DNA of 7,374 nucleotides, taken from NCBI GenBank assembly GCA_900767005.1, contig CAAFXL010000164.1, positions 1 through 7,374 of the forward strand, written 5' to 3'. The first letter of the stretch is position 1. Each line of letters opens with the position of its first letter. Positions 1-6,526 of the stretch are shown piece after piece. The stretch comes from an uncultured Ruminobacter sp. Its GTDB lineage: Bacteria; Pseudomonadota; Gammaproteobacteria; Enterobacterales; Succinivibrionaceae. The notes beneath the pieces were generated by a model. The model saw only the letters and a program-made list of their open reading frames with translations, searched no databases and had not been told where the DNA came from. A program made the position numbers and the translations under genes.

Positions 1-542
1 TCAATTTCTTCAACGGTTCTACCAGTATGTTGAGCTAACTTCTCATTTAATTCCTGCTTTAATCTTAAGATTTCATTAGCATGAATAGCAATATCTGAAG
101 CTTGACCGCGGAACCCCCCTAATGGTTGATGAATCATAATTCTTGAGCTTGGAAGAGCAAAACGTTTACCCTTAGCTCCCCCTGATAATAAGAATGAACC
201 CATTGAGGCTGCTTGTCCCATACATAAAGTACAAACATCAGGACGAATAAACTGCATAGTATCATAGATACTCATACCTGCAGTTACTACACCACCTGGA
301 GAATTAATATATAAATAAATATCCTTATCAGGATCTTCTGATTCTAAAAATAGGAGCTGAGCACAAATTAAATTTGCCATATGATCCTCAACCTCACCAG
401 TTAAGAATACAATACGTTCCTTTAAAAGACGTGAGTAGATATCATATGATCTTTCACCCTTTGCAGTTTGCTCTACAACCATTGGTACAAGAGATGAAGC
501 TCTTGTGGATACATTTTCAAAAGCTTGCTGTTCAAAAAGCAT
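1..542 (-). CDS. clpP: ATP-dependent Clp protease proteolytic subunit ClpP (C-terminus cut by window edge)
   Basis: This is the serine peptidase of the ClpXP/ClpAP cytosolic proteases, a double-ring 14-mer that degrades unfolded, SsrA-tagged and regulatory proteins delivered by ClpX or ClpA. Reading the minus strand from the ATG at 542-540 gives 180 codons before the left edge. They show the family landmarks: the N-terminal VPMVVEQTAKGERSYDIYSRLL segment split as VPMVVEQTAKGE and RSYDIYSRLL (residues 19-40), the oxyanion-loop YINSPGGVVTAG (78-89), catalytic Ser113 in GQAASMGS and catalytic His138 in MIHQPLGG. The catalytic Asp, expected near residue 187, and the last 20 or so residues lie outside the window. 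An AAGGA ribosome binding site sits 7-8 bases before the start. The usual gammaproteobacterial upstream neighbour tig is absent and putP is divergent instead. clpX would be expected beyond the edge but cannot be seen. The identification is secure. Confidence 0.97.
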   Translation of the reverse strand, partial: MLFEQQAFENVSTRASSLVPMVVEQTAKGERSYDIYSRLLKERIVFLTGEVEDHMANLICAQLLFLESEDPDKDIYLYINSPGGVVTAGMSIYDTMQFIRPDVCTLCMGQAASMGSFLLSGGAKGKRFALPSSRIMIHQPLGGFRGQASDIAIHANEILRLKQELNEKLAQHTGRTVEEI

Positions 543-567
543 TAAATATTCCTTATTTTTAATTATC

Positions 568-622
568 AAGGTGATTTTTAAATCACTTTCTAATCTAAAT
601 AGAACCAAATTTAGATTTGGTT
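568..622 (-). promoter_or_regulatory. Structured 5' leader of clpP (one hairpin plus two competing hairpins)
   Basis: Three stems can be read in the transcribed clpP leader. GTGATTT (571-577) pairs with AAATCAC (580-586), extended by three further pairs to 568-589. Further upstream on the mRNA, AATCTAAAT (592-600) pairs with ATTTAGATT (609-617), while AACCAAAT (603-610) pairs with ATTTGGTT (615-622). The last two overlap and exclude each other. The 568-589 stem ends about 13 bases before the AAGGA ribosome binding site. None is followed by a U-run, so terminator function is unlikely. A role in mRNA stability or translation control is inference. Confidence 0.35.
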
Positions 623-670
623 ATTTGTATTAAAAAGTCATCTAATAGGATTTTCTAAAAATTATCATGC

Positions 671-676
671 ATTATA
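671..676 (-). promoter_or_regulatory. Candidate -10 box for clpP
   Basis: The minus strand reads a consensus TATAAT here, predicting a start near 664 and a leader of about 120 bases before clpP. No convincing -35 lies 16-18 bases upstream (the best is TAAAAT or similar), and I saw no sigma-32 type CTTGAAA/CCCCAT pair. In DNA this AT-rich the hexamer could arise by chance. Confidence 0.3.
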
Positions 677-869
677 CTTTATTTTTAGAGAATATTTTAT
701 ATTTTTTCCAATTTTTATAAGTTGGGCATATGTTTAAATTCTGCCTTTCATATCGCAAAAATCTTAAGATTTAACTAATTATTGCCTTTGATAAAGATTT
801 TGGGGATATAAATTTAATATTTTTAGCCTCAAAAATTATCAAGAAAACATAAATTATTTGTTAAAAAAA

Positions 870-899
870 TGTACATTACCCACATATCTATTATATAAT
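870..899 (+). promoter_or_regulatory. Candidate promoter for putP
   Basis: A -35-like TGTACA (870-875) and a consensus TATAAT (894-899) are separated by 18 bases, which predicts transcription from about 906. A perfect dyad with 7-base arms, GCTTTAA (905-911) and TTAAAGC (916-922), begins at that point. It could be a 5'-end stem in the mRNA or an operator. The leader to the putP start would be about 105 bases. Confidence 0.5.
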
Positions 900-949
900 G
901 GCTCGCTTTAATTTTTTAAAGCCTACATTAATATTAATTTCCCCAAAAT

Positions 950-985
950 ACTCACAAAAATTTCCTTTTTATGAGTGTTTTGTGA
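950..985 (+). promoter_or_regulatory. Competing stem-loops in the putP leader
   Basis: ACTCACAAAAA (950-960) can pair with TTTTTATGAGT (966-976) with one C-A mismatch and a five-base loop. TCACAAAA (952-959) can instead pair perfectly with TTTTGTGA (978-985). The two foldings share one strand and cannot coexist. They lie 27-62 bases before the putP start, so they could tune expression. This is a structural observation only, and no known leader RNA class is recognised. Confidence 0.3.
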
Positions 986-1011
986 ATAAAAAACTTTAAT
1001 CGGATTAACAA

Positions 1012-2490
1012 ATGTTCACAACTACTACAACATTTATAGTATATATCTTCTCAATGCTTGCCATTGGTATTGTAGCAGCAAGATATACTAAATCACTTAA
1101 TGACTATGTCTTAGGTGGTAGAAAATTAGGCCGTGTTATTACCGGTCTATCAGCTGGAGCCTCTGATATGTCAGGTTGGCTTCTAATGGGCGTACCTGGT
1201 GCCGTATTTACTGGCGGTATTGCAGTTGCTTGGATGCCAATTGGTTTAACCATCGGTCAGTGGTGTAACTTTAAGTTCGTAGCCGGAAGACTTCGTTCTT
1301 TTACTCACAATGCATCTGACGCTCTAACCTTGCCAGATTACTTATCAGCAAGATTTAATGATAAATATCGTATCACTGCCATTATTTCATCAATCATTAT
1401 TTTGATTTTCTTTGTGGTTTACTGTGGTGCTGGTATGGTTTCTGGAGCAAAACTATTTGAACAGACCTTTGCTCTTGAATATCACAACGCTCTATTAATT
1501 GGGGCTGCTTCTACCATTCTTTACGTTTGTATCGGTGGTTTCTTAGCAGTTAGTTGGACTGATGCGGTGCAAGCATCTTTAATGATTTTTGCTCTAATCA
1601 TTACTCCGATTATTATGCTTACTGATGTAGGTTCTATCACTGAAGCTCATAACCTAGTTACCGCTAAATCTGATTCATTACTTGATATCTTTAAGGGTAC
1701 TAGTCTAATCGGCATGATTTCACTTGCTGGTTGGGGTCTTGGTTATGTTGGTCAACCTCATATCCTAGTTCGCTTTATGGCAGCAAAATCAGTTCGCGGT
1801 ATGGGTGGTGCTCGTAGAATTTGTATTTCATGGATGAGTTTCTGTTTACTAGGAGCAATCTTAGTTGGTCTATATGGTATTGCATTCATGGCAAAACACC
1901 CTGAAATTGAACTAAAAGACCCTGAACAAATCTTTATCGTTGCAACTCAAACTCTATTTACTCCATGGGTAGCAGGTATCTTATTATCAGCAATTTTAGC
2001 TGCAGTTATGAGTACCCTATCATGTCAGTTATTAGTAGCATCAACAACTTTAACTGCAGACTTCTACCATAAGGTAATTAGACCAAACGCTTCTCAAGGT
2101 GAACTTGTTTGGGTAGGTCGTGGTATGCTTTTATTAGTTGCTATCATTGCTTACATCATCGCTTTCGATCCAAATTCTGGTATCTTAAAGATTGTTGCAT
2201 ACGCATGGGCAGGCTTTGGTGCGGCATTTGGGCCAGCTATCGTAATTAGCTTATACTGGAAGAAGATGACCTTAGTTGGTTCAATTATGGGTATGGTTGC
2301 AGGGGCAGCTACCGTAATTATTTGGGAATCTGGTAACTTCTTTGATTTATACTCTCTAGTTCCTGGATTTATTATTTCCTCAATCTTTATCTATGTAGGA
2401 AGTATGCTAACCCAAAAGAACAACTCAGAAAATGAAAAACTATTCCTAAACTTACAAGATAAGTTCTGGGAAGAAGTTAAAGCTAAATAA
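1012..2490 (+). CDS. putP: Sodium/proline symporter PutP
   Basis: This is an inner-membrane solute:sodium symporter (SSS family, LeuT fold) that takes up L-proline with Na+. The 492 residues are close to the 502 of E. coli PutP and align from the first helix, so the ATG at 1012 is well supported although its ribosome binding site is poor (GGA, 7 bases upstream). Visible landmarks are YVLGGRKLG (32-40), the TM2 sodium/proline motif SAGASDMSGW (47-56, with Asp52, Met53 and Ser54 matching E. coli Asp55, Met56 and Ser57), AGWGLGYVGQPH (239-250, with Trp241 and Tyr245 at the proline-binding positions) and the TM9 sodium-site AVMSTLSCQLL (331-341, with Ser334 and Thr335 matching Ser340 and Thr341). 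The hydrophobic pattern fits about 13 membrane segments with a short charged C-terminal tail. No putA lies beside it in the window, so uptake and catabolism are not visibly coupled. Specificity for proline is inferred from the conserved sites. Confidence 0.95.
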   Translation: MFTTTTTFIVYIFSMLAIGIVAARYTKSLNDYVLGGRKLGRVITGLSAGASDMSGWLLMGVPGAVFTGGIAVAWMPIGLTIGQWCNFKFVAGRLRSFTHNASDALTLPDYLSARFNDKYRITAIISSIIILIFFVVYCGAGMVSGAKLFEQTFALEYHNALLIGAASTILYVCIGGFLAVSWTDAVQASLMIFALIITPIIMLTDVGSITEAHNLVTAKSDSLLDIFKGTSLIGMISLAGWGLGYVGQPHILVRFMAAKSVRGMGGARRICISWMSFCLLGAILVGLYGIAFMAKHPEIELKDPEQIFIVATQTLFTPWVAGILLSAILAAVMSTLSCQLLVASTTLTADFYHKVIRPNASQGELVWVGRGMLLLVAIIAYIIAFDPNSGILKIVAYAWAGFGAAFGPAIVISLYWKKMTLVGSIMGMVAGAATVIIWESGNFFDLYSLVPGFIISSIFIYVGSMLTQKNNSENEKLFLNLQDKFWEEVKAK

Positions 2491-2494
2491 TAGT

Positions 2495-2530
2495 TTTAGG
2501 AGTAAGGTAAGACCTACTCCTAAATTTAAT
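2495..2530 (+). terminator. Stem-loop terminator after putP
   Basis: TTTAGGAGTA (2495-2504) pairs with TACTCCTAAA (2515-2524). An inner GGT/ACC extension with one bulged A and an AAG loop gives 13 base pairs in all. It starts five bases after the putP stop. The following tract (TTTAATT) is a weak U-run, so termination may be partial. Confidence 0.7.
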
Positions 2531-2534
2531 TAGC

Positions 2535-2571
2535 TCTAGCTATTCATTCTAGCTTTAGTTTAGTTCTAGCT
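2535..2571 (+). repeat. Three direct copies of TCTAGCT
   Basis: TCTAGCT occurs at 2535-2541, 2548-2554 and 2565-2571, separated by TTAG-rich sequence, between the two putP-side terminators. No function is evident. It may be a degenerate short tandem repeat. Confidence 0.4.
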
Positions 2572-2609
2572 TAGTTAGATTAATACCATTAAATGGATAA
2601 TTTTAAGAT

Positions 2610-2637
2610 AATAGCTCGCAGATGCGAGCTATTTTTT
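2610..2637 (+). terminator. Second, strong plus-strand intrinsic terminator
   Basis: AATAGCTCGC (2610-2619) pairs perfectly with GCGAGCTATT (2624-2633) around an AGAT loop and runs straight into TTTT (2634-2637). It is much more canonical than the stem at 2495 and lies 120 bases past the putP stop. It is either a back-up terminator or the end of a short untranslated transcript. Confidence 0.85.
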
Positions 2638-2650
2638 ATGAGATTTTGTA

Positions 2651-2687
2651 AAAATTATATAGTGGTTAAAAGATTCACTTAACCACT
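2651..2687 (-). terminator. Intrinsic terminator after malY
   Basis: On the minus strand AGTGGTTAA (from 2687 down) pairs with TTAACCACT (ending at 2661) around a nine-base loop, with extra AT pairing on both flanks. It is followed by ATATAATTTTT, a reasonable U-tract, and begins about a dozen bases after the malY stop. It faces the plus-strand terminator at 2610-2637, separating the convergent units. Confidence 0.7.
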
Positions 2688-2698
2688 CTATATAGCTA

Positions 2699-3862
2699 TT
2701 AAGAATTACTTAAAAACTCCTTTATCTTAAGCATTCGATTTAAACCTTCAATGATATTTTTTCTTTGCGTTGCGACATTTAATCTTAGGAAGGACTCACC
2801 ACCCTTGCCATATTCCCCACCATAAGTTAAATATACTTTAGCTTTTTCTCTTAAAACTAAGGCAAGCTCCTCAGTATCATTCGTATATTCTGAACAATCA
2901 AGCCATAATAAATATGTCGCATCAAGGGAAACAACTTTTATCTTTGGAAGATTTTTTTCTAAGAAGTCTTTTACGATTTGCTTATTTTCTTGTAAATATA
3001 CCCTTAGTTCATCAAGCCATTTTTCACCTTGATTAAAGGCAACAATAGGGGAAATTACTGCAAAGGTATTTGGTTCTGCTACATCATCAGTATTTAATCC
3101 GCGCCAAACTTTGTGTCTTAAAAACTTATTAGGAACAAAGCAAGCAGCACTTTGAAGTCCTGCTAAATTAAAGGCTTTAGAAGCTGCTACACAAGTAATA
3201 CTAATATCTTTACAAGTTTCATTTACGCTTGCAAATGGAACATACTCCTGATTTGGAGCTAATAAGTCGCAATGAATTTCATCACTAACTACTGTCACAT
3301 TATACTTTTTGCAAAGTTCCCCAATTTTAGCAAGTTCTTCTTTGCTCCAAATTTTTCCAACTGGATTATGGGGATTACAAAGAATCATTAAAGCTACTTG
3401 CGGATCTGATAAATCTTTTTCAAGTTTAGCAAAATCAATGCTATAAACTCCATCTTTATATGAAAGTTCACTTTCAAGGGGAGTACAACCTTGATTAACA
3501 ATACAGTTAAAAAAGACATTATAAACAGGGGTTTGAATTAAAACTTTTTCCCCAGGAGTTGTAAGTTTTCTAACGATACTTGATAAGATTGGAACTACGC
3601 CGATAGCAAAGATTAACCAATCTTTTTGAATTTCAAAGTGATGGCGCTTTTGCCACCAATTTTGATAAGCACTATACCATTCATCAGGAATAATATTATA
3701 GCCAAATACCCCATGATTAACTCGCTCTCTTAAAGCATCAATAATCTCAGGAGCGGTCTTAAAATCCATGTCAGCTACCCACATTGGTAGCTCATCAGCG
3801 GGAACATCCCATTTTAATGAATAAATATTACGGCGATTAACTTCTTCATCAAAATTATACAT
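2699..3862 (-). CDS. malY: MalY/PatB-type PLP-dependent C-S lyase (cystathionine beta-lyase family)
   Basis: This is a cytosolic fold-type I PLP enzyme that cleaves the carbon-sulfur bond of cystathionine and related cysteine S-conjugates to ammonia, pyruvate and a thiol. In E. coli MalY also dampens the maltose regulator MalT. Numbering from the chosen start, the sequence shows the family opening MYNFDEEVNRRN, the MWVADMDF motif (27-34), CNPHNPVG with Asn163, SDEIHCDL with Asp194 for the PLP ring nitrogen, the Schiff-base Lys229 in AASKAFNLAG, and the carboxylate-binding Arg360 in FLRLNVA. I chose the ATG at 3862 (387 residues, the family's usual length) over the one at 3874, because AGGA lies 5 bases before it and the upstream ATG overlaps that ribosome binding site while having none of its own. 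It lies about 60 bases downstream of the DUF3737 gene on the same strand with no terminator between, so co-transcription is likely. The exact in vivo substrate is not determined, and patB would be an equally fair name. Confidence 0.9.
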   Translation of the reverse strand: MYNFDEEVNRRNIYSLKWDVPADELPMWVADMDFKTAPEIIDALRERVNHGVFGYNIIPDEWYSAYQNWWQKRHHFEIQKDWLIFAIGVVPILSSIVRKLTTPGEKVLIQTPVYNVFFNCIVNQGCTPLESELSYKDGVYSIDFAKLEKDLSDPQVALMILCNPHNPVGKIWSKEELAKIGELCKKYNVTVVSDEIHCDLLAPNQEYVPFASVNETCKDISITCVAASKAFNLAGLQSAACFVPNKFLRHKVWRGLNTDDVAEPNTFAVISPIVAFNQGEKWLDELRVYLQENKQIVKDFLEKNLPKIKVVSLDATYLLWLDCSEYTNDTEELALVLREKAKVYLTYGGEYGKGGESFLRLNVATQRKNIIEGLNRMLKIKEFLSNS

Positions 3863-3922
3863 CTTATTCCTCATAAATTATCTAAGTAGTGGGCTTATCA
3901 AATTTTTAAAAAGTAAAAATTA

Positions 3923-4774
3923 CTATTTAATGATATTAATTGTAGTCTTTGAACTATCAATCTTCTTATCATCAAAAATTATTTCACCAACGCCTTTTGC
4001 CACATTAATCTTACCATTAATAGGATTCTTAATACTAATCATTGGGGTTTTAATATCAGCATCAACATTACTTACATATTCAAAAGCAAGATTGGTATTT
4101 AATACCTTACAGTTTTCAAGCTTTAAGTTATCGATATAACAAAAGCCTTGTTCACTTTCAATAATGCAGTTTTTAAATACTAGATTTTTTGAGTTCCAGC
4201 CAATATATTCACCACAAATATATGAGTCTTCAACTACTACATTCTCGCAGTTCCAGAAAGCATCTTTAGCGATAAATTTGCAATTTTTTACTTTAACATT
4301 CTTGCAACCATCAAAAGCGTAATTTCCTTGTAATGAAACATTTTCCATTTCAAAGTTTGAGGTATTCATCGCAAAGTAATCACCCTTGGCACTTACATTG
4401 GTAAGTTTTACTTGGTCGCAATTCCATAAGGTTTCATCAGCATGAGGAATTTGCACATCCTTAAGTTTAATATCAACGCATCTTCTAAAACCTTTAGGTG
4501 CACCATATAAAGAATCGATAATTTCAATATGGTTGGTATACCAAATACCAGCTCTTGCCATTTCATGAAAAGTTGCATTTTGCACCTTTACATTTTCACA
4601 ATACCATAATGGGTATTTCCATTGAAATGAAGATCTAATAATATTTAAATTATCACTTTCTTTTAAAGGAGATTCACCATCAGCAAAAATACAATCTATA
4701 ATTTGAGCATTGGAAGTTTTAAATAATGCTCGTTCTCCAGTAAATCTCTGATCTTCATATTCTACAACTGCCAT
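3923..4774 (-). CDS. DUF3737 family protein, right-handed beta-helix-like
   Basis: I recognise this as a DUF3737 protein, a family with no established function. The 283 residues have no signal peptide or membrane segment, so it should be cytosolic. From about residue 20 to 240 it is built of rungs of roughly 20 residues that recur as an aromatic-Asn/Gly-Cys or Ser turn, then N-V/L-x-hydrophobic-x-N-hydrophobic (for example WYCENVKVQNATF, WNCDQVKLTNVSA, DGCKNVKVKNCKF, WNCENVVVEDSYI, WNSKNLVFKNCII, YIDNLKLENCKV). This is the pattern of a parallel beta-helix with asparagine and aromatic ladders. Such helices often bind or process carbohydrates, but no catalytic site can be assigned. The ATG at 4774 has an excellent AAGGGGA ribosome binding site 6 bases upstream. 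It is first in a probable operon with malY and has its own promoter and palindrome upstream, so a shared pathway with the C-S lyase is plausible. Confidence 0.8.
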   Translation of the reverse strand: MAVVEYEDQRFTGERALFKTSNAQIIDCIFADGESPLKESDNLNIIRSSFQWKYPLWYCENVKVQNATFHEMARAGIWYTNHIEIIDSLYGAPKGFRRCVDIKLKDVQIPHADETLWNCDQVKLTNVSAKGDYFAMNTSNFEMENVSLQGNYAFDGCKNVKVKNCKFIAKDAFWNCENVVVEDSYICGEYIGWNSKNLVFKNCIIESEQGFCYIDNLKLENCKVLNTNLAFEYVSNVDADIKTPMISIKNPINGKINVAKGVGEIIFDDKKIDSSKTTINIIK

Positions 4775-4791
4775 TTATAATCCCCTTACAT

Positions 4792-4807
4792 TTAAAGTTA
4801 ACTTTAA
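4792..4807. promoter_or_regulatory. Perfect 16-base palindrome at the DUF3737-malY start site
   Basis: TTAAAGTTAACTTTAA is self-complementary over all 16 bases. The promoter at 4813-4841 predicts a transcription start near 4806, so the palindrome covers about -1 to +15, a classic position for a repressor. The regulator is unknown, and no regulator gene lies nearby. Confidence 0.5.
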
Positions 4808-4812
4808 GTCAA

Positions 4813-4841
4813 AGTATACCACAAAAATAATAATTTTTTAA
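4813..4841 (-). promoter_or_regulatory. Extended -10 promoter of the DUF3737-malY unit
   Basis: The minus strand reads TGG-TATACT (extended -10; the hexamer is 4813-4818) with a -35-like TTAAAA at 4836-4841 and a 17-base spacer. The leader to the DUF3737 start is about 30 bases and includes the palindrome and the ribosome binding site. Confidence 0.6.
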
Positions 4842-4959
4842 TTATAGACAAGAATTAACCAAATATGTTTTGATATGAGAATAATTTTCAGATAAAAAAA
4901 TGAAAAAGGAGACTAAATTAAACGTTACATAGTTCTTTAAAGATTTTTACATTAATAAT

Positions 4960-4988
4960 CTGTAGTTCCCGCACTTTTTTCTAACCAC
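4960..4988. repeat. Left terminal inverted repeat of the insertion sequence
   Basis: It matches the reverse complement of 6620-6648 at 26 of 29 positions. The outer core TAGTTCCCG and the inner block TTTTTTCTAACCAC are identical. The inner block contains the transposase stop codon (4981-4983). Confidence 0.88.
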
Positions 4989-6492
4989 ATTGAATCGGGA
5001 TTGTAACAGGGCAATCAATCCCGAATAATTTATAGCAGTCATTAGCTTTTTTATTAGGCTCCTGAGTGATTACACAATCTTTATAAACTTTACATTTATG
5101 ATTACGCAAATTCATGAACATTGAGATGGGATTGTAAGCTGTTTCTAATAGTTTATTCTGTATTCTTTTTACTATTACGCTAGCAATGAAAGTCAAAAGT
5201 AAATGCCCTCTCAGAGTTTCCTCTGTTCTGATACAAATCGGAGTTAAACTTGCATAGTTCTTTCCAATATCAAAGATTTGTTCAATTTGCTGTCTGGTGT
5301 AATAAGTTGGAAGTATCTTATCTTTAGCAATTCGTCTTGAAGATGCTAAAACAAACATACCTTGAGTTGACATTCTGTTATAAATCTCATTGGTATCAAG
5401 CCCTTGATCTTTAGCTCTTCTAAATAGTTTTGAAGTCTCACTATTCTTTCTTTCAATATCGCGGCATATGTAGGCATACCCATTTTTATCGTCAACTAAA
5501 GTACAAGGTACACATTTTACATATACATAACGACCATTGTATTCTACAAGGTTTTCTGCGGTTTCAAGTGTGGATAAATGTTCTGCAATAAGATTTTTGC
5601 ATAAAGTAAGGTTCTCTTTAAGTCTTGATATGAAAGATACTTTTTCAGAAAACAAAACTCTAGCGTTATTTTCACTATAATAACCAGCATCCATAATAGC
5701 AAACTTAGTATTAAGACCACTATTTTTTAACTCTGCTATGGTACGGATCAAAGTTGTGACATCAACAATGTTGCCTGCTACATATCTAAAATAGATAGGT
5801 AGCCCTGTTTCCTGATGAGTTACGTAAATCAGCCTTAGTTCATTGCTGATTTCACCATTATGGTTACTGATAGCTGTTAGTGGAAAATGAACACTGTTTG
5901 GCAAACCTGTACTATCAATAAGGATATTATCAAAGGTTGTTACCTTGGATGAAACATAAGATAGGTATTCTTTGAAAAAAGACCTAAGCGATGATTCATT
6001 ACCAATTTTAGCTAAAAATTCACTAATCCTTTGGCTTACAAGATTTGCTCTAGGATAAATAATCCTTACGTAACTACCGTCAAACCAGTCTTCGGCATGA
6101 GAATTAGATGTAGAACATAAGATATAATAGCAAATCATGGCATAAAGAGTATCATGATTGCAGTAATCAATAGCATTCAATGATTGTAGTATTCCATCTT
6201 GTTCCATAAATTTTGAGAGAAAGTAAACATCACCAAAGTCTACAATTAGCTCTCTTTGCTCAGATTTATCAGCTTTAGATGGTAAGATAAAACTAGGATC
6301 AGGAGAACTATAAATATTATTTTCAGGATCATAAACAAAAACGCCTCTAACTCTGTTCTTAAAGATATGCTTATCCTTATCTATTACCAAACCAAGGTTT
6401 AAGTAGGTTTTGCTAATCTTAGTTCCATTACGTATAGAGGTAACTAGTTTCCCGTATTCTTTACCATTTTTTACATCGTACGCAATAAACAT
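4981..6492 (-). CDS. IS1634-like family DDE transposase
   Basis: This is the enzyme that cuts and joins the ends of its own insertion sequence. Numbered from the chosen start (503 residues), the catalytic triad is Asp193 (ILIDSTGLPNS), Asp268 (FAIMDAGYYSE) and Glu404. Glu404 lies in an exact Y-(2)-R-(3)-E-(6)-K signature: Tyr397, Arg400, Glu404, Lys411 (YYTRQQIEQIFDIGK). About 135 residues separate the second Asp from Glu, room for the beta-strand insertion domain of the IS4 superfamily. The N-terminus MFIAYDVKNGKEYGKLV and the ...YLNLG segment after it are typical of the IS1634 group. The frame is open to 6555, but the ATG at 6492 is the real start. GAGG lies 5 bases before it, and the promoter's predicted transcription start (about 6520) is downstream of 6555, which itself falls in the -35. 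All catalytic residues and both element ends are intact. Confidence 0.92.
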   Translation of the reverse strand: MFIAYDVKNGKEYGKLVTSIRNGTKISKTYLNLGLVIDKDKHIFKNRVRGVFVYDPENNIYSSPDPSFILPSKADKSEQRELIVDFGDVYFLSKFMEQDGILQSLNAIDYCNHDTLYAMICYYILCSTSNSHAEDWFDGSYVRIIYPRANLVSQRISEFLAKIGNESSLRSFFKEYLSYVSSKVTTFDNILIDSTGLPNSVHFPLTAISNHNGEISNELRLIYVTHQETGLPIYFRYVAGNIVDVTTLIRTIAELKNSGLNTKFAIMDAGYYSENNARVLFSEKVSFISRLKENLTLCKNLIAEHLSTLETAENLVEYNGRYVYVKCVPCTLVDDKNGYAYICRDIERKNSETSKLFRRAKDQGLDTNEIYNRMSTQGMFVLASSRRIAKDKILPTYYTRQQIEQIFDIGKNYASLTPICIRTEETLRGHLLLTFIASVIVKRIQNKLLETAYNPISMFMNLRNHKCKVYKDCVITQEPNKKANDCYKLFGIDCPVTIPIQCG

Positions 6493-6503
6493 AAATACCT
6501 CGA

Positions 6504-6524
6504 GGTTAGAAAAATATTCTAACC
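6504..6524. promoter_or_regulatory. Insertion-sequence-end-like palindrome over the transposase start site
   Basis: GGTTAGAA (6504-6511) and TTCTAACC (6517-6524) form an 8-base dyad with a five-base spacer. Each arm copies the inner part of the terminal repeats. On the plus strand TTCTAACCACAT at 6517-6528 is identical to 4979-4990 at the left end, and GGTTAGAAAAA matches the right end at 6622-6632. It spans about -5 to +17 of the predicted transcript, just before the ribosome binding site. Binding by the transposase to repress itself is inference. Confidence 0.6.
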
Positions 6525-6526
6525 AC

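Larger units (their letters stand above)
543..1011. other. Divergent clpP-putP intergenic region, AT-rich, no gene seen
   Basis: This 469-base gap between divergent clpP and putP has no open frame resembling a protein and no remnant of tig that I can recognise. It holds a candidate promoter for each gene, a structured clpP leader (568-622), a perfect 14-base palindrome AAATCTTAAGATTT (759-772) and putP leader dyads (905-922, 950-985). The stretch at about 773-860 is plain AT-rich sequence with nothing I can name. Confidence 0.7.

Noticed and set aside
374..562. 62-codon plus-strand open frame
   Set aside because: It lies antisense inside clpP, which is clearly the real gene, and has no recognisable protein features.
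780..815. Sigma-32 heat-shock promoter for clpP
   Set aside because: The minus strand has CCCC followed by AAAA here, but no CTTGAA-like -35 at the required distance.
978..985. CRP half-site (TTTTGTGA) upstream of putP
   Set aside because: There is no matching TCACA half at the six-base spacing. The inverted partner is 18 bases away, so it fits an RNA stem better.
3930..4139. 69-codon plus-strand hydrophobic open frame
   Set aside because: It is antisense to the DUF3737 gene. Its hydrophobicity is explained by complementing Lys/Asn/Asp-rich codons, and it has no ribosome binding site.
4900..4932. Ten-codon plus-strand frame beginning ATG-AAA-AAG
   Set aside because: It is too short, has no ribosome binding site and no downstream gene for it to lead, and its start comes from an A-run.
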